From Spirochaetaceae bacterium (GTDB lineage Bacteria > Spirochaetota > Spirochaetia > SZUA-6 > Fen-1364), in contig PMDT01000357.1 of the NCBI GenBank assembly GCA_003154555.1, forward strand, positions 1 to 7,337: a stretch of DNA of 7,337 bases, given 5' to 3'. Under the pieces are notes generated by a model. The model made no database searches. It was not told the origin of the DNA and saw only the letters and a program-made list of their open reading frames with translations. Positions 1 through 5,793 of this stretch are shown piece after piece (the first letter of the stretch is position 1; each line of letters begins with the position of its first letter). A program made the position numbers and the translations under genes.

Positions 1-116
1 TCGAGGTCCCGGCGCACGGTCATCTCGGAAACGCCGAGATCCGCGGACAGCTCGGAGACGCTGCGATAGCCCTTTCTGGTCAGGATGTCGAGGGCCCTGT
101 CGATGTTGTCCTTCAC
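1..116 (-). CDS. DeoR-family transcriptional regulator, N-terminal fragment (runs off the window)
   Basis: Only the first 38 codons are present. They read as the DNA-binding end of a DeoR-family sugar-metabolism repressor: a first helix around DRALDILTRKG, then SVSELSADLGVSEMTVRRDL, which matches the DeoR helix-turn-helix pattern with its hallmark T-V/I-R-R-D-L recognition helix. GTG at 116-114 is chosen as start because an in-frame TAG, the stop of the upstream gene, lies only 15 bases before it and no ATG lies between. A purine-rich GGCGGGGCGG precedes it. The C-terminal sugar-phosphate-binding domain lies outside the window. It follows the UxaC-like gene in the same frame and is almost certainly cotranscribed with it, so it is the natural candidate to regulate that operon and itself. 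Members usually respond to a phosphorylated sugar intermediate; the effector here is unknown. Family assignment is firm; the regulatory target is inference. Confidence 0.85.
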   Translation of the reverse strand, partial: MKDNIDRALDILTRKGYRSVSELSADLGVSEMTVRRDL

Positions 117-131
117 GATGCCGCCCCGCCG

Positions 132-1700
132 CTACGTGGGCGGAATGTGATGGACCGCGGACGGGTTCTCACACAGCATCTCCTTCGCCACCTCCTGCAC
201 CGCGTCGAAATCGTCGTGCATCGCTGAGTGCTCATCCTCCACGAGAGCCGTCAGCGCATCAGCAAGGGCCAGGCGAAGCGAGCGGTACTTTGCGGCGAGC
301 ATCTCGACGAAGCGCGCGTCGGTGAATCCCAGGGCAATGGATGAAAGGGGACCCATGTTGATCTGGTCATAGATCATCTGCGCGAGCTTGTGCCGACGGA
401 AGAAATGCCACCAGGGTCCTGCCGAGACGTTCCCCACCTGCTTCGCGGCGCCGGCCATATCCTCGTAGAGCGACTCATGGGCACAGATGTACTCGAAATG
501 GACGTGGGGGTACCTGATCCACACCGGGTACTCGTCCTGTGGAAGACGGGGAATGGCGACGGGGAAGGACTGAATCTCGCGCGACCAGTCCATGAAATGC
601 CGTGCCCCGCCGCAGAGCTGGAGGCAGCAGCCGAACCGGGCACCGGCTTTCTGATACTCGCTGCCGATATCGTCCAGAGCCTCGAGCATCGCCTCGGCGA
701 CACATGAAACGACCTCTTCCCTCAGCGTGCCGTCGAGCTGGCCGCGGTGGTGGCGTATGGCGTAGTCGACGGACGACCGCGACCAGGGCCTGCTGAAGCG
801 GAATCCCTCCGCCTGGAAGCCGTCGACGTAGAGGATTCGGCTTTTCGGGTTGGCGCCCGGGCTGCGAAGGATGGAGCGGAAGAATGCGTGCACCGCGTCC
901 TTGAGCCCATCAACCGATCCGATGTCCTTCTGGAAATACTCTTCGAGATGCAGGAGGTATTTCTCTGCCTCGAACTTGTGGCCGCGCGTGAAGAGACCGA
1001 AATCAGTCGCGCGCTCGGGCCAGAGCAGCCCATTGAAGTCGAACATCGACCACGCCTCGGGGTGGGTGGAGAAGGCAAGGTCCACGTCTTTCGGCCGGAC
1101 TGCCGGACCCAGCGGTATCGCGTCGCGGTTCTCTATACTCGTGACGTATGCCTTCACCCTGTGCGTTGCCAGCACTTTCGCAGGAAAACGGTGGTCGCGA
1201 CGCGCTCGCGCGACGGCGTCCCACACGGCGTCGAAGTTCCGCGGCTCGAGGGGATCCTCGCCGACGCCCTCATAGAGCCGGAACATGTATCGGATCCAGG
1301 CTGCATACTCGGAGAACCGGCTCTCTTTGAGCTCCTCGAGCAGGAAACGCCCCGCCCGCTTCCGCGCCTCGAGGGAGTTGTCGCCGATGAGCGCGATCGC
1401 CTCATCGAGCCGGTTGCGTGCTCCTTCAACGATCTCGGCGAACCAGGAGTAGAACAGCGCATGCGTGGGATCGAGCATCGAGCGGCGTATGAGTCGCCCC
1501 GACGATATGCCCTCGTCAATCGTTTCCTTCGACGGTCGATTGAACGAGGCCTGGGTACCTGACAGGTTGGTGTTCGCCATCGCAGGAGTGAATCCCGTGA
1601 TGTCGTCCTGTATGTGGGTGTGCGCGTCCACAACCTCCGTTTCCTCGATGATGTCGAACACGCGTCGCCAAGTATCCATGCTCAAAGGGGTTCGTAACAT
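132..1700 (-). CDS. Divergent uronate isomerase (UxaC)-like amidohydrolase-superfamily protein
   Basis: A 522-residue protein related to glucuronate/galacturonate isomerase, a cytoplasmic enzyme that converts a hexuronate to its keto form. Visible family marks are the metal-binding HxH (DAHTHI, His27 and His29), GNVSAGPWW (Trp430-Trp431, matching the V-x-F-G-x-x-WW segment of UxaC), and GFTDAR (Asp461, Arg463). The Trp430-to-Asp461 distance of 31 equals Trp381-to-Asp412 in E. coli UxaC as I recall that sequence. The protein is longer than the usual ~470 residues. Two expected catalytic positions differ: LQLCGGAR has Cys363 where UxaC has the His of QLH-x-GA, and RFSRPW has Arg304 where UxaC has the Asp of SDHG; their 59-residue spacing matches the reference. 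The HYKWR segment after HxH is also not evident. A second ATG at 1679 (residue 8) is an alternative start; neither has a clear ribosome binding site. It heads an operon with a DeoR-family regulator. Family membership is fairly sure; the reaction is doubtful. Confidence 0.8.
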   Translation of the reverse strand: MLRTPLSMDTWRRVFDIIEETEVVDAHTHIQDDITGFTPAMANTNLSGTQASFNRPSKETIDEGISSGRLIRRSMLDPTHALFYSWFAEIVEGARNRLDEAIALIGDNSLEARKRAGRFLLEELKESRFSEYAAWIRYMFRLYEGVGEDPLEPRNFDAVWDAVARARRDHRFPAKVLATHRVKAYVTSIENRDAIPLGPAVRPKDVDLAFSTHPEAWSMFDFNGLLWPERATDFGLFTRGHKFEAEKYLLHLEEYFQKDIGSVDGLKDAVHAFFRSILRSPGANPKSRILYVDGFQAEGFRFSRPWSRSSVDYAIRHHRGQLDGTLREEVVSCVAEAMLEALDDIGSEYQKAGARFGCCLQLCGGARHFMDWSREIQSFPVAIPRLPQDEYPVWIRYPHVHFEYICAHESLYEDMAGAAKQVGNVSAGPWWHFFRRHKLAQMIYDQINMGPLSSIALGFTDARFVEMLAAKYRSLRLALADALTALVEDEHSAMHDDFDAVQEVAKEMLCENPSAVHHIPPT

Positions 1701-1707
1701 ATGATCG

Positions 1708-1736
1708 ACTATGCGTCAGTTCTGCAAAAATAGCAA
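1708..1736 (-). promoter_or_regulatory. Predicted sigma70-type promoter for the UxaC-like/DeoR operon
   Basis: Reading the minus strand, TTGCTA (1736-1731, four of six to TTGACA) and CATAGT (1713-1708, four of six to TATAAT) are separated by exactly 17 bases. The expected transcription start falls close to 1700, on the ATG of the UxaC-like gene. The mRNA would then be leaderless, or carry a leader of about 21 bases to the second ATG at 1679. This is a consensus match by eye only. Confidence 0.4.
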
Positions 1737-1745
1737 TATTTCGCA
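1723..1745. promoter_or_regulatory. Imperfect palindrome overlapping the minus-strand -35 box
   Basis: The outer arms TGCaAAA and TTTcGCA pair at six of seven positions around an AT-rich centre of nine bases, and the -35 hexamer of the UxaC-like operon lies inside. A symmetric AT-rich element at this place could be a repressor operator. The central bases are not symmetric, so chance is possible. Confidence 0.25.
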
Positions 1746-1753
1746 CAGGCTCG

Positions 1754-1769
1754 TGTTCGTTTTTGAACA
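1754..1769. promoter_or_regulatory. Candidate operator: perfect TGTTC-N6-GAACA palindrome
   Basis: Five-base arms TGTTC and GAACA flank GTTTTT. The half-site and spacing resemble operators of DeoR/GlpR-type repressors, many of which contain TGTTCG/CGAACA halves. It lies about 18 bases upstream of the -35 box of the operon that encodes a DeoR-family regulator, so it is a reasonable autoregulatory site. The symmetry is directly visible; the binding protein is inference. Confidence 0.4.
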
Positions 1770-1784
1770 TCGACCGCTACTACG

Positions 1785-1830
1785 GGCGCCCTTTCAATCG
1801 AATGTTACCGCCATCCTTGAAATGGGCGCC
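1785..1830. repeat. Long inverted repeat in the divergent intergenic region
   Basis: Arm one is GGCGCCCTTTCAA (1785-1797) and arm two is TTGAAATGGGCGCC (1817-1830). They are exact reverse complements apart from one extra base in arm two, around a 19-base centre. Each arm also carries its own palindromic GGCGCC. The second arm contains the predicted -35 hexamer of the plus-strand promoter. It lies upstream of the predicted transcription start and has no T-run, so a DNA-level operator is more likely than a terminator. Confidence 0.6.
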
Positions 1831-1845
1831 GCCGCTGAGTAGACT
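1817..1845 (+). promoter_or_regulatory. Predicted sigma70-type promoter for the plus-strand lipoprotein
   Basis: TTGAAA (1817-1822, five of six to consensus) and TAGACT (1840-1845, four of six) are separated by the optimal 17 bases. The predicted start near 1852 gives a leader of roughly 110 bases before the lipoprotein start codon. Found by eye; the -35 box sits inside the long inverted repeat, which suggests control of this promoter. Confidence 0.45.
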
Positions 1846-1879
1846 GTTGAACGAGACACGGACAGTGAGACGCTTCAGA

Positions 1880-1972
1880 ATGGTTCCTGCCATGCCCCTG
1901 CTCATCGCGTGCGCGGCCGGGGTTGCCCAGTCCGTTCCCTTCGTCGTGAACACGCGGGCGGCGTGTCATTGA
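1880..1972 (+). CDS. Possible short leader ORF overlapping the lipoprotein start
   Basis: A 30-codon frame begins at ATG 1880 and encodes a small, fairly hydrophobic peptide starting MVPAMPLLIACAAG. Its TGA (1970-1972) overlaps a TTG codon (1969-1971) of the lipoprotein frame as TTGA, and it runs through a hairpin at 1950-1966 that contains the lipoprotein's GTG start. This geometry is what translational coupling would look like. There is no convincing ribosome binding site before the ATG and I recognise no family, so it may be chance. Confidence 0.2.
   Translation: MVPAMPLLIACAAGVAQSVPFVVNTRAACH
1950..1966 (+). promoter_or_regulatory. Hairpin covering the lipoprotein translation start
   Basis: ACACGC (1950-1955) and GCGTGT (1961-1966) form a perfect six-base-pair GC-rich stem with a five-base loop. 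The GTG start codon at 1963-1965 lies in the 3' arm and the alternative TTG start at 1969 lies just beyond. In mRNA this stem could restrict initiation unless an upstream ribosome opens it. Confidence 0.35.
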
Positions 1973-2991
1973 AACGCATCATCCGATGTCTTGTCGTCGC
2001 GGGACTGCTCGTGCTCCCGCTCGCCTCCTGCAATGTCCTCTTCATGGGAAGCTTTCCCTCGGATGCCGCGCAGACGACGGCGCGCATCGACCTTTCCTCC
2101 GAGATTTCCGCACTCGCCGCCCCTGGTTTTTCACTTTCCATCCTGAGATCAGGAATGACCGAGTACGTTCTCCTTTTTTCCGACTCTGGTTTCGACGGCT
2201 CCCAGCCGCATCTCTTCGTGCTCTCGCCTGGCCTGGCCGAAGAGAATCGTTTTACAATGAACGATATCGTCGCTGTCCCGCCCGTCGGCATCCAGCTGCA
2301 GGGAAACGCCGCCGTCACGCAGCTTTCGAGCGGGAACATCGTGGTCGGGAACCTCCTGATGAGCCCTGCCACGGCCGGGCTGAATCCGGTCAGCAAGCTC
2401 GAACCACCCGTCAACCTGCTGAGCGTGGAGCTGCGTAACGGGGCCATCGTCGGGCCGTCGTCGGCGAGATTCACATGGACCGACTTTTCCTCGGATTCCT
2501 CAGGCACCATGTCTTTCCGGCAATTCGCGAATGACTGGGGCTCCGCCACGTCGTGGTCCCATCCGATAGGTCGCACCTGTTATCTGCGTGACGTGTTCAC
2601 CGATCCCGAGGACGACCAGGTGAATACCGCCCTTCTCGTGTTCGAGGACCCCAGCCCCGGAAAGTTTTATTTCCTTTCCGTGCCCAAGGATCCTGATATG
2701 ACAAACGGTTTCGCGGGGCCGGCCTTGTTCGACAACCCCGCATACTCCAGTTTCACAATGAACAACCTGGATTCCTTCAGGCTGTCTGTCGTGTCAGACG
2801 GAATCGTTGCCTACGATCACTCTTCGCAATCCCTGATCTGGTTTACCGCTGCCACCGCCTCATCGCCGGTCAGCCTGCACCTTCCGAACAAGTCCGGCAG
2901 TCTGAGCCTGGCGTTCAGTTTTTCCGGCGGTTACTACTGCGTGTGGGATTCGGCGTCGCGCATTCTCACTCGATACGAAAAATGGTGGTAG
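1963..2991 (+). CDS. Predicted lipoprotein of unknown function, beta-rich
   Basis: A 342-residue protein that I do not recognise. The N-terminus is a textbook lipoprotein signal: positive residues (LKRIIR), a hydrophobic run of about a dozen residues, and lipobox LASC with the acylated Cys at about residue 23. It should therefore be exported and anchored to a membrane. The mature part has no Cys-His or nucleotide-binding motif. It is rich in Ser, aromatic and aliphatic residues in short beta-like alternations, with blade-like segments such as DGIVAYDHSSQSLIWF and a final YYCVWDSASRILTRYEKWW. A small propeller or beta-sandwich is possible but unproven. GTG 1963 is preferred because it places the signal peptide correctly; GTG 1909 would add 18 charged residues, and TTG 1969 is also possible. 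No good ribosome binding site is seen. It converges on the propeller lipoprotein, leaving only 18 bases between the two stop codons. Confidence 0.75.
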   Translation: MSLKRIIRCLVVAGLLVLPLASCNVLFMGSFPSDAAQTTARIDLSSEISALAAPGFSLSILRSGMTEYVLLFSDSGFDGSQPHLFVLSPGLAEENRFTMNDIVAVPPVGIQLQGNAAVTQLSSGNIVVGNLLMSPATAGLNPVSKLEPPVNLLSVELRNGAIVGPSSARFTWTDFSSDSSGTMSFRQFANDWGSATSWSHPIGRTCYLRDVFTDPEDDQVNTALLVFEDPSPGKFYFLSVPKDPDMTNGFAGPALFDNPAYSSFTMNNLDSFRLSVVSDGIVAYDHSSQSLIWFTAATASSPVSLHLPNKSGSLSLAFSFSGGYYCVWDSASRILTRYEKWW

Positions 2992-3009
2992 GGCAGGGCC
3001 CCGGGATGT

Positions 3010-4224
3010 CTAGTGATACTCCATCACGGTCACCGCGTTCCCGTTCGCGCCATCCTTGTAGCCAAGAAAAGGCGTCCCGCCGGGATCGAGCCCAAGCGAG
3101 ACAGAACCGACTGAGCCGGCTGACAGCCCGACCGTCCCGACGCCGATCCATGTCGTGCCGGTAAACTTCATGACCGTTGCCTTGTTCCCATTGACGGTGT
3201 CCCGAAAACCGACGTAGAGGGTGCCTCCGGTGCTGATGCCGAGTGAAGGTGCCCCGGTGCCGCCCGGGGAAAAACCCCGAGGTCCGACGAGGGACCAGCT
3301 TGCGCCCGCGTATTTCATGACAGTGAGGCCGTTGTTGCCGGCTGCGCCGTCCTGAAATGCAACGTACGGGATATTCCCCGGCCCGATCTTCAGGCTTGGG
3401 CTGCCTGCCGAAGAGGGAGTACACGGCACCGGCCCGACGGGCGCCCACGTGCTTCCATTGAAGCACCGGACGGCGAGCTTGCCTCCGGTGTCCCCGTCGG
3501 TATACGCAACATAGAGATTGCCCGAGCTGTCATAGGCGATCGAAGGGTGCGCGTCCGCGTTGGTCCCTCCCGAAATGTCGGCACCTCCGGGAAGAGGAGC
3601 CCAGGCGCCGGCAGTGTAGCGCCAGACGCTGATCGGCGAGGGGATCACCGACTTGTCAACGAATGCAATAACAGGCGTGCCTGTCCCATCAATGGCAAGC
3701 GAGACATCGTCAACTTCGCCGGGTGTGAACTGCTGCGCCCCCACGAGATTCCACGCGCCCCCGCTGTAGCTCATGACCGTTGCTCTTTTTAATGTATTGT
3801 AATTATCCTGGTAGGCGACATAGGGAGTACCATTGGCGCCGATTGCCAATGCGACGAAGTCGACATTTACACTTGAGAAACCCTCGACTCCAACAAATGT
3901 CCAGGCGGAACCGTTGTACGCTTCCACGCTTGCGTTGTTGCCTGCAATCTGGTCGCTGAAAGAGGCAAGCAGTGTCCCGTCAGGAGTGAATCCGATATTG
4001 ACGCGGTTCGCGGACCCCGGGGTGAACCCCGGCTGGCCGACGGCCGTCCAGCTCGCGTTGACTGCTCCCACGGGAGTGTTCCAGGGGGTGTCCAACGGCA
4101 AGGAATTGGTGCAGCCGCTCAGGACTGCGCCGAGCAGAATGGCGCAGGTAATGAGAAAAACGGGGCTCCTCGAAGAAGTCGGTGTTTCAGTCATCACGTC
4201 CTTCAAGGATACACGCTCGCCCAT
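3010..4224 (-). CDS. Seven-bladed beta-propeller-like repeat lipoprotein
   Basis: A 404-residue exported protein. A hydrophobic segment (VFLITCAILLGAVL) ends in lipobox LSGC, Cys38. From about Trp59 to the C-terminus are seven consecutive repeats of about 49 residues, each opening W-x-x-V-G-x-x-x-F-x-x-G, then a hydrophobic strand, G-T-x-Y-V-A/G-F/Y-x-D, and ending near A-T-V-M-x-Y-x-G. The C-terminus stops just before the next W strand, and the first repeat begins with that strand, so the first and last blades could close the ring. Such proteins usually bind ligands, glycans or other proteins at the cell surface; no catalytic site is visible. ATG 4224 is preceded by a good purine-rich site (GAGGTAGGA). 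ATG 4194 also has AAGGA before it and gives a more typical signal-peptide length, so the start is uncertain. It lies 78 bases after the sugar-kinase gene on the same strand. Specific function is unknown. Confidence 0.8.
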   Translation of the reverse strand: MGERVSLKDVMTETPTSSRSPVFLITCAILLGAVLSGCTNSLPLDTPWNTPVGAVNASWTAVGQPGFTPGSANRVNIGFTPDGTLLASFSDQIAGNNASVEAYNGSAWTFVGVEGFSSVNVDFVALAIGANGTPYVAYQDNYNTLKRATVMSYSGGAWNLVGAQQFTPGEVDDVSLAIDGTGTPVIAFVDKSVIPSPISVWRYTAGAWAPLPGGADISGGTNADAHPSIAYDSSGNLYVAYTDGDTGGKLAVRCFNGSTWAPVGPVPCTPSSAGSPSLKIGPGNIPYVAFQDGAAGNNGLTVMKYAGASWSLVGPRGFSPGGTGAPSLGISTGGTLYVGFRDTVNGNKATVMKFTGTTWIGVGTVGLSAGSVGSVSLGLDPGGTPFLGYKDGANGNAVTVMEYH

Positions 4225-4302
4225 GATTTTCCTACCTCGTCCCCACTCATGTCGGCCGATCCCTGTTCCCGGGGGGAAGACGGCCTTTCCTGTCCAGCAA
4301 TT

Positions 4303-5793
4303 TCATATAAGACTTGCGAGCAGAGCTTTCCATCCGGCATAGCCGCGCTGTGCCTGAGCCTCGTCCGGACCGGCGCCGTATCTCCGCTTTTCCTGCGCAA
4401 GACCGCCAAGATCGTCGATGCTGCGGTATACGCCGGCGCCCAGACCCGCGAGCGCCGCGGCCCCGAGGGCGGAAACATTCGCGGTTCCGATCGTGATGAC
4501 GGGGGCCGGGACGATGTCGGCGAGAAGCTGCATGACGAAGCTGTTCGCGGTCATGCCGCCGTCCACGCGCAGCTCGGCCGGGGCAATTCCGCCCGACGCC
4601 GCAATAGCCTCCATGACGTCGGCAATCTGGTACGGGATCGATTCGAGAGCCGCGCGCACGACATGATTTTTGCTGCTCGCAAATGAGAGCCCGTGAATCG
4701 ATGCCTTCAGATTCATCTTCCAATGCGGAGAGCCGAGGCCGCTGAATGCGGGAATGACATACACCCCCTGGCTGTCCCCGGCGCCCCGCGCCATGGTCTC
4801 CGTTTCCGCGCTGTCGCTGAAGAGCCCGAGCTGATCGCGCATCCAGGCGATCGTTGCCGCGCAGCTTACGATGATCCCCTCCAATGCGTATTGCACTCCC
4901 TCCGGGAGGCTATAGCAGACGGTCGACACAATGCCGCCCCCCGCCACGCGCCGCCTTCCACCCACGTTGACGAGCACCGACGAGCCCGTGCCGATCGTCA
5001 CCTTCGCCATGCCCGGCCGCGTACAGCCTTCACCGAAGGCCGCCGCATGGGAATCGCCGATCATCGCGGCAATCGGCAAGGCGCGCGGAAGGGCGCCGCC
5101 GAAGTCGGTCTCTCCGAACGGGTGCACGGACGGATGCGCCGCGGGCAGCCGCAGTCCCGACAGTCCCCAGCGGGACAGGAGCTCCGTGTCCCAGGCGAGG
5201 GTGTCGATATTGAACAGCAGGGTCCGGGACGCGTTCGTGTGGTCCGTCGCGTAGCACTTTCCCCCGGTAAGCCGGTGAAGGAGCCATGTATCCACGGTGC
5301 CGAAAAAAGCGTTCCCGTCCTGCACGGCGCGCCGGATATCGGGATCGTTCTCCATGAGCCACAGGAGCTTCGTGCCGGAGAAATACGGAGTGAGCACCAG
5401 GCCGGTGCGCGAGGTGATCTCCCCTGACTGTCCTTCCGCGCGCAGCCGCTCGCAGACGGCGACCGATCTTTCGCACTGCCAGCTGATGGCCCTGCACAGG
5501 GGCGCACCGCCGCGGTCCCACAGGAGGAATGTTTCCCTCTGATTCGAGATGCCGCAGGCCGCGAGGTCAGACAGGGACTCGCCGCGGTCCCGGAACAGCG
5601 CGGCACACGCCGCGACAGATTCGACGACGCTGCGGTGGATCTCAGCGGGATCCTGTTCGACGAATCCCGCGCGCGGGTACTCGCTCGCCAGGTCACTGGT
5701 CGCGGCGGCGACGATGCCGCCCTGCCTGTCGAAAATGATGGTCTTGGTGCTGCTCGTCCCCTGGTCGACGGCGAGCAGAAAGGGAGGAGTCAT
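4303..5793 (-). CDS. FGGY-family carbohydrate kinase, glycerol-kinase-like
   Basis: A 496-residue cytoplasmic kinase with full-length FGGY architecture. The N-terminal phosphate-binding loop is VDQGTSSTKTIIFD (about 9-22) and the second-domain ATP motif is TIGTGSS. The C-terminal domain contains GSPHW and LRVDGGMTANSFVMQLLADI. The glycerol-kinase polyol pocket is largely kept: Arg86-Glu87 (NQRET), Trp105 (ISWQCER), Tyr137 (PYFSGTK) and Asp247, as is the long match GTVDTWLLHRLTGG...TNASRTLLFN. The usual D-Q-Q after the catalytic Asp is D-S-H here (247-249), which suggests a substrate other than plain glycerol. Its ATG directly abuts the stop of the transketolase C subunit gene (TGAATG), with GGTGGGG just upstream, so translation is probably coupled. 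Linked to split transketolase, the likely substrate is a short ketose or polyol such as apulose, erythrulose, a pentulose or dihydroxyacetone. Glycerol itself is not excluded. The kinase family is certain; the substrate is inference. Confidence 0.9.
   Translation of the reverse strand: MTPPFLLAVDQGTSSTKTIIFDRQGGIVAAATSDLASEYPRAGFVEQDPAEIHRSVVESVAACAALFRDRGESLSDLAACGISNQRETFLLWDRGGAPLCRAISWQCERSVAVCERLRAEGQSGEITSRTGLVLTPYFSGTKLLWLMENDPDIRRAVQDGNAFFGTVDTWLLHRLTGGKCYATDHTNASRTLLFNIDTLAWDTELLSRWGLSGLRLPAAHPSVHPFGETDFGGALPRALPIAAMIGDSHAAAFGEGCTRPGMAKVTIGTGSSVLVNVGGRRRVAGGGIVSTVCYSLPEGVQYALEGIIVSCAATIAWMRDQLGLFSDSAETETMARGAGDSQGVYVIPAFSGLGSPHWKMNLKASIHGLSFASSKNHVVRAALESIPYQIADVMEAIAASGGIAPAELRVDGGMTANSFVMQLLADIVPAPVITIGTANVSALGAAALAGLGAGVYRSIDDLGGLAQEKRRYGAGPDEAQAQRGYAGWKALLASLI
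4304..4332 (-). promoter_or_regulatory. Weak candidate promoter for the propeller lipoprotein
   Basis: On the minus strand TGGAAA (4332-4327) and TATATG (4309-4304) are 17 bases apart, with four of six matches each. The elements lie in the end of the kinase gene and would start transcription about 70 bases before the lipoprotein ATG. Readthrough from the kinase operon is an equally good explanation, since no terminator is seen in the gap. Confidence 0.25.

Noticed and set aside
747..1562. Long open frame on the plus strand opposite the UxaC-like gene
   Set aside because: GC-rich antisense shadow; the minus-strand frame contains the family motifs and the plus frame resembles no known protein.
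2992..3009. Bidirectional terminator between the convergent lipoprotein genes
   Set aside because: The 18-base gap has GGGCCC and CCCGGG palindromes but no usable stem-loop and no T-run on either strand.
3010..4224. Repeats of the propeller gene as a DNA-level tandem repeat or CRISPR array
   Set aside because: The periodicity is at the protein level; nucleotide identity between units is low and there are no conserved repeats with spacers.
4266..4278. TTCCC-GGG-GGGAA hairpin after the kinase gene as a terminator
   Set aside because: The arms are only five bases and no T-run follows on the minus strand, so it cannot be called an intrinsic terminator.
4303..5793. Naming the kinase glpK or xylB
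   Set aside because: The similarity is clearly to glycerol kinase rather than xylulokinase, but the D-S-H substitution and the transketolase context make a glycerol-specific name unsafe.
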